A program made the translations under genes and the position numbers. A DNA stretch of 64,000 nt from RUG14300 sp964391805 (GTDB taxonomy: Bacteria; Bacillota; Clostridia; Christensenellales; CAG-1252), in NCBI GenBank assembly GCA_964391805.1, contig CAYMNK010000006.1, positions 98,593 to 162,592 of the forward strand, read 5' to 3'. The first letter of the stretch is position 1; every line of letters starts with the position of its first letter. The notes beneath the pieces were generated by a model. It was not told the DNA's origin. It saw only the letters and a list, made by a program, of their open reading frames with translations, and ran no database searches. This document shows, in pieces, positions 53,572 to 61,714 of this stretch.

Positions 53572-55401
53572 TTAGAATAGCACAGTTTCGGTGTTTTCGA
53601 TGGCTACTCTTACGTTGTCGAGGTCAAGGGCAAGCGTCACTCGTTCGCCTACAGGTAATTCACCTTTGACGAAAAGGCTGTCGTTGCCTATCATTACCTC
53701 GGAATATTGTTTATCGCCATAGTCGGTTACTCCCTTAACTATAGCAGTAATTGTGGGATAGCCTTCGTTTTCAACGGCTAATCTCACATTATCGATAGAT
53801 ATAAGCATGCTGTAACGGGAAGAGAATATACTCTTACCTAAACGATACATCTTCTTATTAAATTCATAAAATGATTCGACCTCTCCTCCGTCGAAAACGC
53901 AGAAGTGTCTATTGACTTTTTTGCCCTCGTATTCGCCACGGCGCTTTTGGTACGAGAAGTTTAGAGAGGAAACTTCTCTTATTGCACTAACCGTAGTAGA
54001 TCCTATTATATCGAGTTTACTGACGTCGAGGGTAAAACCACTCCAATTCAACAAATCACCCAAAGCATATATATCGATACCACCTGCGTTAATCAACGAT
54101 ACATTTTGTTTTTCGCTAACAAAGGAACGTTTGCACTCAAACTGTGCATCTCCTTCGTTAAATGCCGATACGGGAACTCTGACCGAAACATTTCCGTCTT
54201 CGATAAGCTCCGCTTGTTCGGGCGCTAAGCATAAGGAACATCCTAAAACACTGAGGGTATTACCCTGTTTTTCTCCGTTAACAATGGAGGATACCGCATA
54301 TTCGGGTAAAATTGTTTCTTCACTTTCGGCATCGAATAAATGCAAACCTTGAGGATTAGCGTAAAGCATTATCTCTTCGCCTACATGGTTAGTTTCGGAT
54401 ATGCCTTGTGCAACGATATCCACGCCGTTGCTATCAAGGTGAAGTATAGTGTGGGTGCACAACTCCTCTATTACGCTTATTTTGGCATAAAGAGGTATGT
54501 CGTATCCATTTTTACGCTCGGTATAAACATCTTCGGGTCTAATGCCCAATATTACGCGTTGTCCATCGTGTGCCTTATTTCTATCCAATCTCAACTCTAA
54601 ATCGTGGGTAAGAATGAAATTACCTATATCGGTACGAATGCTGACTTTGTCGCCTATATTAAGCTCGCCCGACCAAAAATTCATTTGAGGTGTACCGATA
54701 AAGCCTGCTACGAACTTGTTGGCAGGATAATGATATAGATGTTGCGGACTGCCTACTTGCATTATTCTACCGCCACTCATTACCACGATTTTATCGCCCA
54801 TGGTCATAGCTTCGGTTTGGTCGTGAGTTACATAAACAAAGGTAACGCCGAGCCTATCGTGAAGCGCCAATATCTCGCTACGCATCTTGGCCCTGAGTTT
54901 TGCATCGAGGTTAGAAAGCGGTTCATCTAATAGAAACAATGACGGTTCGCGTACAATTGCTCTACCTAATGCTACACGCTGTTTTTGTCCGCCAGACAAC
55001 TGAGCAGGCTTACGATCGAGGTAATCGGTAAGACTCAATAATTCGGCTGCACTATTCACCTTTTGTTCAATAATCGCTTTGTCGACACCTTGCATACGCA
55101 ATCCGTACGAAATATTGTCATAAACGCTCATATTGGGGAAAAGTGCATAACTTTGGAATACCATGGCGATGTTTCTATCTTTTGGCGGTAGACCATTAAC
55201 AAGTTTATCGCCGATAAATATATCGCCCGACGTTATTTTTTCTAAGCCGGCTATCATTCTAAGCGCGGTGCTTTTACCGCAACCCGACGGGCCTACGAAT
55301 ACTACAAATTCTTTGTCGTCAACGTCAAGACAAAAGTCCTTAAGGGCATGTACTCCGCCGTCATATATTTTATTTGCATGAAAAAGCTTCAAATTTGCCA
55401 T
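53572..55401 (-). CDS. Carbohydrate ABC importer ATPase (MsmK/UgpC-like) with long C-terminal extension
   Basis: ATPase of the CUT1 sugar importer. Walker A GPSGCGKS (37-44), Q-loop VFQSYALFPNMSVYDNI, signature LSGGQKQRVALGRAI, Walker B LFLLDEPLSNLD and H-loop VTHDQTEAMT are intact, and a TOBE/OB regulatory region follows at about 240-370. MsmK-type proteins end near residue 370; this one has about 235 extra residues that contain further beta-rich stretches and a repeated idea, SMLISIDNVRLAVENEGYP and TLALDLDNVRVAIENTETVL, suggestive of additional OB/TOBE folds. Ribosome binding site weak. The gene lies within the operon, so the importer probably has a dedicated ATPase. Confidence 0.9.
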   Translation of the reverse strand: MANLKLFHANKIYDGGVHALKDFCLDVDDKEFVVFVGPSGCGKSTALRMIAGLEKITSGDIFIGDKLVNGLPPKDRNIAMVFQSYALFPNMSVYDNISYGLRMQGVDKAIIEQKVNSAAELLSLTDYLDRKPAQLSGGQKQRVALGRAIVREPSLFLLDEPLSNLDAKLRAKMRSEILALHDRLGVTFVYVTHDQTEAMTMGDKIVVMSGGRIMQVGSPQHLYHYPANKFVAGFIGTPQMNFWSGELNIGDKVSIRTDIGNFILTHDLELRLDRNKAHDGQRVILGIRPEDVYTERKNGYDIPLYAKISVIEELCTHTILHLDSNGVDIVAQGISETNHVGEEIMLYANPQGLHLFDAESEETILPEYAVSSIVNGEKQGNTLSVLGCSLCLAPEQAELIEDGNVSVRVPVSAFNEGDAQFECKRSFVSEKQNVSLINAGGIDIYALGDLLNWSGFTLDVSKLDIIGSTTVSAIREVSSLNFSYQKRRGEYEGKKVNRHFCVFDGGEVESFYEFNKKMYRLGKSIFSSRYSMLISIDNVRLAVENEGYPTITAIVKGVTDYGDKQYSEVMIGNDSLFVKGELPVGERVTLALDLDNVRVAIENTETVLF

Positions 55402-55405
55402 AAGA

Positions 55406-56332
55406 CTATCCCTTGACGGCGCCCGCTTGAGTACCGCCTAAAATGTATTTTTGTAAGAAGAAGAATGCTATAATCATAGGTGCCGATACCATTACCGCAC
55501 CCGCAAGCATTATAGGGAACATATTTGAATTCGATCCGCCGTTCCTCATCAATTCGCCTAACGATATGGCAAGTGTGAAGTTTTCGGGACTATCCAAAAC
55601 CAATAAGGGCCACAAGTAATTGTTATAGTTCCACATAAAAGTGGAAATTCCCAAAACTATCAACATCGGCTTAACTATGGGAAGACAAATTTTGAAGAAT
55701 ACTCTAAAGTTGCCGGCACCGTCGATAAATGCCGCCTCCTCTATTTCCTTTTCGACCGCCATAAACTGCTGTCGTAATAAGAATACATTATAGACGCTCA
55801 TTAAAAACGGCAGTATCAAAGCGAGGATGTTATCATACATTTGCATTTGTTTGATGATGATTAGATTAGGAATAAGCATTACACAACCGGGAACCATCAT
55901 AGAGGACAAACAAATCATGAATATCTTATCTCTACCGACAAATTTCATTCTCGCGAAAGCATATGCCGCCAACGAGTTCAAGAAAAGGTTACAGAATGTA
56001 TTGACTACACATACGATAAGTGTATTCAACAAAACTTGCGGAATATTCAATTCATTCCACGCCTCTACATAGTTACTAAAAACGAAATGAATATTACCGT
56101 TTTCATCACGCGGAATCAAGGTAAACTTGGTGGACGAGAAAGCGGTAGGTGACTTAAACGAAGAGAATATCAACCACAAATACGGGACGATAAACATCAA
56201 AGTGATGATTATCAATGCGGTATATACAAAAGTTCTACTAACTATCTGTCTCGGACTATAGCGACGTTCGAACTTAAGCTTACCGTACTTGACCGGAGCT
56301 TGTGGCATAGGAGAATTAAAATCATTATGCAT
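55406..56332 (-). CDS. Carbohydrate ABC importer permease (MalG-type)
   Basis: CUT1 inner-membrane permease, 308 residues with six membrane segments. A cytoplasmic N-terminus is followed by FVYTALIIITLMFIVPYLWLI. The EAA loop that docks the ATPase is EEAAFIDGAGNFRVFFKICL. GGAGGG lies within the preceding gene, which it overlaps by eight bases. Forms the transporter with the permease upstream, the binding lipoprotein and the ATPase downstream. Confidence 0.92.
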   Translation of the reverse strand: MHNDFNSPMPQAPVKYGKLKFERRYSPRQIVSRTFVYTALIIITLMFIVPYLWLIFSSFKSPTAFSSTKFTLIPRDENGNIHFVFSNYVEAWNELNIPQVLLNTLIVCVVNTFCNLFLNSLAAYAFARMKFVGRDKIFMICLSSMMVPGCVMLIPNLIIIKQMQMYDNILALILPFLMSVYNVFLLRQQFMAVEKEIEEAAFIDGAGNFRVFFKICLPIVKPMLIVLGISTFMWNYNNYLWPLLVLDSPENFTLAISLGELMRNGGSNSNMFPIMLAGAVMVSAPMIIAFFFLQKYILGGTQAGAVKG

Positions 56333-57239
56333 TAGCTTTTACCCTCCTTTTCTTTTTCGGCATAGAATCTTGAGGCAAGGTTCTAAATTGTATAACGGTA
56401 AGAACAAGAATCAACGCAAACAAAATAAAGGACATTGCAGAACCTACACCAACTTTATTATATGTAATAGCTTGTTCGTAAACACCGTAAATATAGGTAT
56501 AAGTACTGTTATTAGTACCACGTCCCGTCATCAAATACATTTGATCAAAAGCTTGGAATCCTCCGATTATTCCGGTGATAAGGAAGAAAAATACTGTAGG
56601 CATTACGCCGGGTACCGTGATAGTCCAAAACTGCTTAAATGCACTTGCTCCGTCTATAGAAGCAGCCTCATATAGTGACTGATCTATATTCTTCATTGCC
56701 GAGAGCATTATAAGAACATTGTACCCTAATCCGCTCCATACGCTCATTATGGCAAGGGTAACGAGGTTCAATCCTTCCGTTCCTAAAAAATTGATGTTGG
56801 TGCCAAGCAACTGATTGATCATACCGAAAGACGGATCGAGCATATATTTCCACAGAGTCATCAATGCAACGCCTACCGTTACCGACGGAATATAAAATGC
56901 CGTCTTGAAAAACTTTTCGCCCTTAATTTTTGAATTAAGCAAAGCCGAAACGACAAGCGAACATAAAATATTAAGGGGAACGGTAAGAAGTATATACTCC
57001 ACAGTAACCAATAATGACTTACCAAAATAAGGATACATGACACGATCGGTCAAGACCGCAATATAATTGTCAAGTCCGACCCAATCCATTTGACCCCAAC
57101 CATCGTAATTGGTAAAGCTTAGCACGAATGCTATAAGCATAGGTGCTAATTGAAATACCAAAAAGTATATTATTAGCGGTAATACGAATAGAAGTCCATA
57201 TGTATTACGCTTAAGTATAACCTTAGTTTTTTGTTTCAT
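56325..57239 (-). CDS. Carbohydrate ABC importer permease (MalF/UgpA-type)
   Basis: CUT1 permease, 304 residues with six membrane segments and the EAA loop YEAASIDGASAFKQFWTITV. The N-terminal YGLLFVLPLIIYFLVFQLAPML is typical of UgpA/LacF-like subunits. Spacing to the binding-protein gene is 24 bases. The ribosome binding site is poor, as often in the middle of such operons. Confidence 0.92.
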   Translation of the reverse strand: MKQKTKVILKRNTYGLLFVLPLIIYFLVFQLAPMLIAFVLSFTNYDGWGQMDWVGLDNYIAVLTDRVMYPYFGKSLLVTVEYILLTVPLNILCSLVVSALLNSKIKGEKFFKTAFYIPSVTVGVALMTLWKYMLDPSFGMINQLLGTNINFLGTEGLNLVTLAIMSVWSGLGYNVLIMLSAMKNIDQSLYEAASIDGASAFKQFWTITVPGVMPTVFFFLITGIIGGFQAFDQMYLMTGRGTNNSTYTYIYGVYEQAITYNKVGVGSAMSFILFALILVLTVIQFRTLPQDSMPKKKRRVKANA

Positions 57240-57263
57240 CTTGATAAATAGTTGTTTTAATAA

Positions 57264-58514
57264 TTACTCAAAAACAAAAGTTCTTTCTGCTTGTTGTTTT
57301 GCTAAATCGAGAGATTCTTGAATATTAGCATTATTGTCCAATATACTTGCAAGAGCTTGTGCTAAATAATTATCGTTAACCTCAATCAATCCTTTAACTA
57401 CAGGACGAGCGGTAGCGTAGTTAAGTTGTTCGAGAACAACAGCCATAGTCTCTTGTAACTTCTGAGAATATTGTGCACCGGTTACAGGATCGGATGTACG
57501 TACCTTAGCGTAGTTCTTATTTGCAGAGAAGTTATTAGCAATAGCCTTATCTACATTTTCTTCTCTCAGTAAGAACTTAACAAGTTTCTTAGCGCCTTCG
57601 ATATTAGAAGAATTCTTTGCGATAGCAATGTTTTCACCGCCAATATTGGAATAGGATGTTTGACTTTCTTTTTGTGGAATAAATAATGTTGCACCTACAC
57701 TTGATTCACAGAAGGTAGGATTCGAAGCCCATGCATTATAAATATCGGAATTATGAGCTAAGCGATAATAAACATTACCGTTTGTAAAGGCATTTGCGCT
57801 GTCCCTAACCGATTGAGGAGATTTAGCATAAAGGTTTGCAATCATTTGTGCGGCTGCTACACCATGCTCATCATTAAAAGTCACTTGACCGTCTTTAACG
57901 AGGTCACCGCCAGCACTTTTAAGGAAGGCCTGGAAATACCATGATAGGTAACCGGCAGAACCGAGACCTCCAAATAAAGCCTTACCATCTGCAACGTCGG
58001 TATTGATCCATTCTTCCCAGTCTTTGGGAACACTGGTAACAAGGTCTTTATTATATAAAATTATACTCGTAGTCAATGAAAACGGCACAGCAAGGACTTT
58101 ACCCTTATAGTAAACAGTATCTAATGCGCATTGATAAAAATCACTGAGATGGATTCCTTCTTCACCTTCCTCTGCAAAAAATCCTTCGCTTAAATCCAAA
58201 CAAAGATTTGCTATATCCGAAAGTACCGGTTGGTCGAGATAGAACACATCGGGAGATTTATCACCGGATGAAAATGAATTTTGAAGCTTAGTATTATAAT
58301 TATCCTTAGCAACATACACCGCATTGACTTTGATACCGGTTTCGTTCGTAAACTCCTGAAGCATATCGTTATAGACAGCTTTCATCTTATTATTATCCGG
58401 TGAATATAGATACAATCTAAGACCGTCATTTGAATTTTGACAAGCAACTAACAAAGTTGACAATGCACTTACGAGCATTATTACGATTAATAGAATCGCT
58501 AATTTACGTTTCAT
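57264..58514 (-). CDS. Carbohydrate-binding lipoprotein of ABC importer
   Basis: Extracellular family-1 solute-binding protein (416 residues); lipobox LVAC (Cys25). The pattern FTNETGIKVNAVYVAKDNYN, SPDVFYLDQPVLSDIA, VLAVPFSLTTSIILYNKDL and GGENIAIAKNSSN is typical of CUT1 binding proteins. CGGAGGATATTAT precedes the ATG. It is the second gene of the operon, 13 bases after the LacI gene. The ligand is probably an oligosaccharide released by the secreted GH30, an inference from context. Confidence 0.93.
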   Translation of the reverse strand: MKRKLAILLIVIMLVSALSTLLVACQNSNDGLRLYLYSPDNNKMKAVYNDMLQEFTNETGIKVNAVYVAKDNYNTKLQNSFSSGDKSPDVFYLDQPVLSDIANLCLDLSEGFFAEEGEEGIHLSDFYQCALDTVYYKGKVLAVPFSLTTSIILYNKDLVTSVPKDWEEWINTDVADGKALFGGLGSAGYLSWYFQAFLKSAGGDLVKDGQVTFNDEHGVAAAQMIANLYAKSPQSVRDSANAFTNGNVYYRLAHNSDIYNAWASNPTFCESSVGATLFIPQKESQTSYSNIGGENIAIAKNSSNIEGAKKLVKFLLREENVDKAIANNFSANKNYAKVRTSDPVTGAQYSQKLQETMAVVLEQLNYATARPVVKGLIEVNDNYLAQALASILDNNANIQESLDLAKQQAERTFVFE

Positions 58515-58527
58515 ATAATATCCTCCG

Positions 58528-59481
58528 TTAAGCCGATTCGCCTTTAACCAGCGTCGGCAAAATTTTTATTCTTTGCGGTTCGTTACCGCTAATGAGACCG
58601 GTGATTGCATCGGCAAGCTTGACACCTACTTCGAATAGGGGTTGCTTGACGGTGGTTAGTGTGGGGCTTACAAGGTTTTCGTGACCGAAGCCGTCGAACC
58701 CTATAACCGCTATATCGTTGGGTATTCGCTTACCCTTTTCCTTCAATGCTCTAATGCATCCTATAGCCATCGTGTCGGTAGCACATGCTATGGAATCAAT
58801 TTCAACACCCGAATTCAATAGAGCAATCGTACCATCATATCCACCGCTTTCGTTGGTGTCGCGCACTACGATACGCCTATCGTCTATGGCTATTTTATGA
58901 TTAGTTAAACTATCCTTATACCCCATAAGACGCTCTTGTCCGTAATGCATGAACTGCAGGGCGGCTATGGTTGCGATATTTTTATATCCTTGCTCTACCA
59001 AATAATCAACTGCAATTTTTTCTCCCGAGTAGTTATCTACGTCTACCCAACTGTCAAAATCGGCGCTGTTACCATATAAAACTACAGGCTTGGTAAGTTT
59101 AACGGAGTTGATTATGCGTTTCTGCTCATCCTCAGATAAACCTATCATTATAATACCGTCATAACTCTCATCGGTGGGGAGTTTACGACTCAATAGGAAA
59201 GAGTATCCTTGTTGACCGAGCCTTTCACCTATAGCGGTGACCGTTTGAGAAACGAATTGTTCGGTTGCGGATAACTCACGAGGAATGTAAACGAAGATTA
59301 TGTTGGTACATTTACGCACCAAAGAGCGTGCAATGTTATTAGGATGATAATCCAATTCCTCTGCAACCTTGAATATTTTACTCCTCGTCTCACTCTTAAC
59401 TTTTTCGGGATTATTGAAAGCCCTTGAAACCGTCATGAGCGAAAAGCCTGTCTTTTGAGCAATATCGTTAATTGTAGCCAT
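58528..59481 (-). CDS. LacI-family transcriptional regulator
   Basis: Repressor of 317 residues. The helix-turn-helix is at residues 2-24 (TINDIAQKTGFSLMTVSRAF, NNPEKV), the hinge about 45-58 (YHPNNIARSLV) and the periplasmic-binding-like effector domain to the end. GAGGTAAA precedes the ATG. It is the first gene of the sugar operon. The core TGTTAGCGTTAACA lies between its promoter and start, and again before the lipoprotein-GDPD operon, so it probably regulates both and itself, with the imported sugar as inducer. Confidence 0.92.
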   Translation of the reverse strand: MATINDIAQKTGFSLMTVSRAFNNPEKVKSETRSKIFKVAEELDYHPNNIARSLVRKCTNIIFVYIPRELSATEQFVSQTVTAIGERLGQQGYSFLLSRKLPTDESYDGIIMIGLSEDEQKRIINSVKLTKPVVLYGNSADFDSWVDVDNYSGEKIAVDYLVEQGYKNIATIAALQFMHYGQERLMGYKDSLTNHKIAIDDRRIVVRDTNESGGYDGTIALLNSGVEIDSIACATDTMAIGCIRALKEKGKRIPNDIAVIGFDGFGHENLVSPTLTTVKQPLFEVGVKLADAITGLISGNEPQRIKILPTLVKGESA

Positions 59482-59515
59482 TTTACCTCGTTTTTTCCCT
59501 AAGTTGTATATCGAA

Positions 59516-59529
59516 TGTTAGCGTTAACA
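59516..59529 (-). promoter_or_regulatory. LacI-type operator of the sugar operon
   Basis: TGTTAGCGTTAACA, in the same place relative to its promoter as the site at 44376-44389; flanking bases AAT and TTT are also shared. Confidence 0.8.
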
Positions 59530-59573
59530 TTTTTAACAACAGTACATCCGTTTAAAAATATTTCTATATAATA

Positions 59574-59602
59574 ATTATTACACAATTCTTGCTCTTTGTC
59601 AA
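59574..59602 (-). promoter_or_regulatory. Promoter of the LacI-sugar operon
   Basis: On the minus strand TTGACA (59597-59602), 17-base spacer, AATAAT (59574-59579), preceded by TTGGGTA as in the promoter at 44425-44453. Confidence 0.7.
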
Positions 59603-59649
59603 TACCCAATTTTTAACAATTTTTTCATAAGGCACGGATTGAGTAGATA

Positions 59650-59960
59650 GTTTTCGTCCGCTTACGCTTCGCTCAGTATGACATTGATGGGAATATAGAG
59701 TAAGTGCAACATTAAAAGTAAGTGCGATAACTTGCTTTTGGCGGGCGCTTACTAAGCGCCCCTACACATCTGTCATATATTATTGTCATATCACCTATGG
59801 TTCTTGCTGTGATAAACTATCATTAATGCGGAATCAGATACCAACACTGCGTGTCACCCTATCGGGTTCGACTACGGGTTTCACCCTTCGCTCAGAATGA
59901 CATTATGGTATTGTGCTATTCATTTTTTGCTCAGTATGACATTGATGGACAAATATAGTA
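59650..59960. repeat. Dispersed repeats, tail, type D and type A copies
   Basis: A short tail copy at 59660-59690. Type D at 59729-59795 with stem GGGCGCTTA-C-TAAGCGCCC and the sequence CATCTGTCATATATTATTGTC shared with the copy at 18349-18405. Type A at 59829-59912: CAGATACCAACAC-TGC-GTGTC, CCC-TATC-GGG, GGGT-TTC-ACCC, CGCTCAGAATGACATTATGG. No gene in 59603-60009. Confidence 0.85.
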
Positions 59961-60009
59961 AGTGCAAAATAAGAAGCATAATTACGTAGGATTATGAGTA
60001 TTATATGAC

Positions 60010-60975
60010 ATGGAATATTTGAGCGGAATCATGACGATTATTGGCGGAATATGTTTGTTCTTCTGGGGAATGAAATTCTTCGCAAACGGGGCGCAAAATG
60101 GCTTAAATAAATCGAGTTTTTTATTAAAAAGAAACAATACTAATAAATTCGGCTATTATATGTGCGGAGTAATCACAACCGCCCTAATACAATCGTCCGA
60201 TGCAACTACCTTAATTGCTATGAATACGACCGAAAACGGATCGATAAATAAGCATAACGCCGTTTCTATTGCATTAGGTTCTCGATTAGGCTCTACCGTC
60301 ACCGCATTAATCGCTTCGTTTGGTGAATTAAGCCTTTCGCCAATAGTTTTTGCAATCGGCGTTTTCATCGCTCTTGTTTTGCCAGAAAAGTACAGAACTC
60401 TCAAAAACACATTGTTAGGCTTAGGTTTATTTTTCGGGGGTTTATTGTTGGTGGACATAGGTTCCGACAGCATAAACACGCTTATAAAACAATTATTCAC
60501 AAATCAAAGCAGTCACGCCTTATTGTTTATAATGGGCGTACTTATAACGGCTATAATGCAGTCGTCTTCGGTAGTTTCGAGCGTGTTAGCTGTATTAACA
60601 GCTACCGACACGATGGGCTTGGAATGCGCGGTTTTTCTCTTATTAGGTGCATCGGTAGGCACGACAGTTACACCGCTTCTTGTGGGAATACGTATGAAGC
60701 GTAACGCAAAATACGTTGCGTTAATGCACATTGCTTTTGCATCGGTTTCGGGGGTTACTGGGGCAATTATTTGCCACATATGCCACAATATGTTGATATC
60801 ATTTTTATTAGAACTTCCTCGAACATTCGCTTTAGCTATTTTTGGGGCAATATACGGAGCAATCGGATCAATATGTTCACTTCTATTACAAACTCCTTTA
60901 GAAAAACTTTTTGCCGAAGTATATCACAAAATTACTAAATTCAAAAACGAAATTAAAGCAAAAAAGACAGTATAA
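60010..60975 (+). CDS. Na/Pi-cotransporter family protein, short form
   Basis: Membrane protein of 321 residues with about eight hydrophobic segments. Two inverted halves carry the family QSS motifs: TTALIQSSDATTL in the first and TAIMQSSSVVSS in the second, plus GSRLGSTVTA and GASVGTTVTP. Bacterial NptA-like proteins usually have a C-terminal PhoU-like domain of about 200 residues; this one ends after a short basic tail. Role in phosphate uptake or export is inferred from family. The ribosome binding site is weak. Confidence 0.88.
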   Translation: MEYLSGIMTIIGGICLFFWGMKFFANGAQNGLNKSSFLLKRNNTNKFGYYMCGVITTALIQSSDATTLIAMNTTENGSINKHNAVSIALGSRLGSTVTALIASFGELSLSPIVFAIGVFIALVLPEKYRTLKNTLLGLGLFFGGLLLVDIGSDSINTLIKQLFTNQSSHALLFIMGVLITAIMQSSSVVSSVLAVLTATDTMGLECAVFLLLGASVGTTVTPLLVGIRMKRNAKYVALMHIAFASVSGVTGAIICHICHNMLISFLLELPRTFALAIFGAIYGAIGSICSLLLQTPLEKLFAEVYHKITKFKNEIKAKKTV

Positions 60976-61009
60976 AAAAATAAACCGCCTTAGAATAAAC
61001 TAAAGCGGT
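60974..61009 (-). terminator. Intrinsic terminator of the 85-residue protein gene
   Basis: Stem ACCGCCTTAG/CTAAAGCGGT, one mismatch, with TTTATTTTTTT on the minus strand. It also lies right after the Na/Pi gene stop. Confidence 0.7.
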
Positions 61010-61030
61010 ATACAAATATTCATTGAAAAA

Positions 61031-61288
61031 CTATTCCTCAATATTTTCCACAATTAATTTTGTGAAATATATGGGCTCGATAAAATCACGCGCCTTATAT
61101 TCCGTCATATTGAATTTTATAAGGCTCATAAAATGCATGCTAAGCGTGATGGGCGTAGATAGGTCTAATTGATGACAAACTTCGGTCAATGTCGCCTCGT
61201 ATGCGTCAAAATCAAGGGGAAAATCATTTTCCGCTACCACGTTTTCTAATATTTTATCCTCATTTATCACTTTAATCCATAGTTTCAT
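61031..61288 (-). CDS. Small conserved protein, unknown function
   Basis: An 85-residue protein starting MKLWIKVINEDKILENVV, with a helical middle (FDAYEATLTEVCHQLDL) and PITLSMHFMSLIKFNMTEYK, DFIEPIYFTKLIVENIEE. It resembles small conserved hypothetical proteins of Clostridia; I know no function. The start is the ATG at 61288. There is no ribosome binding site: the -10 box ends six bases before the ATG, which predicts a leaderless message. A longer frame upstream would run through the promoter. The promoter palindrome is shared with the Y-family polymerase operon. Confidence 0.75.
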   Translation of the reverse strand: MKLWIKVINEDKILENVVAENDFPLDFDAYEATLTEVCHQLDLSTPITLSMHFMSLIKFNMTEYKARDFIEPIYFTKLIVENIEE

Positions 61289-61294
61289 ATATTT

Positions 61295-61324
61295 ATTATA
61301 GATGATTGTTGACAAGATTGTCAA
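61295..61324 (-). promoter_or_regulatory. Promoter with palindrome over the -35 box
   Basis: On the minus strand TTGACA (61319-61324), 18-base spacer, TATAAT (61295-61300). The -35 box is half of TTGACAA-TC-TTGTCAA (61309-61324), matching the palindrome at 5052-5067 in both sequence and spacing. Confidence 0.7.
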
Positions 61325-61339
61325 GAGAGCAAATAGGGA

Positions 61340-61590
61340 TTTATGTAACAAGGAATAAGATTCTGACACTGCGTGTCACCCTTCGGGTTCGACTTCGGTT
61401 TTCAACCTTCGCTCAGAATGACATGATAGAGTCCGCCGTCATACTGAGCGTAGTCGAAATTCGAACAAAGTGAGAATCAAATTGTGCAACAATTTGGTAT
61501 CTTGCGGACGATAATGAACAGTCGATTAAACAACCTCCTTGTTAATATGGAATCAGATACCGATGCTGTGACATCGCCCTACTGATTTCG
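61340..61590. repeat. Dispersed repeats, types A, C and partial
   Basis: Type A at 61347-61423: ACAAGGAATAAGATTC, GACAC-TGC-GTGTC, CCC-TTC-GGG, GGTT-TTC-AACC, CGCTCAGAATGACATGATAG. Type C at 61431-61512 with stem CAAATTGT/ACAATTTG. A partial type A copy at 61549-61592 with GATGC-TGTGA-CATC. The rest of the gap holds the htpG control region. Confidence 0.85.
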
Positions 61591-61608
61591 ACAAAAAATT
61601 TGCAAAAA

Positions 61609-61635
61609 TTAGCAGTCTTTTGGTTAGATTGCTAA
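61609..61635 (+). promoter_or_regulatory. CIRCE-like operator of htpG
   Basis: TTAGCAGTC-N9-GATTGCTAA, two mismatches from the CIRCE consensus. The first half is identical to the minus-strand first half of the clpB site. It lies seven bases upstream of the -35 box. Confidence 0.75.
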
Positions 61636-61642
61636 TTTTTCC

Positions 61643-61671
61643 TTGACAAGCGTGGATTTCGGGATTATAAT
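61643..61671 (+). promoter_or_regulatory. htpG promoter
   Basis: TTGACA (61643-61648), 17-base spacer, TATAAT (61666-61671). Confidence 0.85.
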
Positions 61672-61714
61672 GTCATTGTATTTTAGATAAAATTACTCAT
61701 TTGGAGGCGATATA

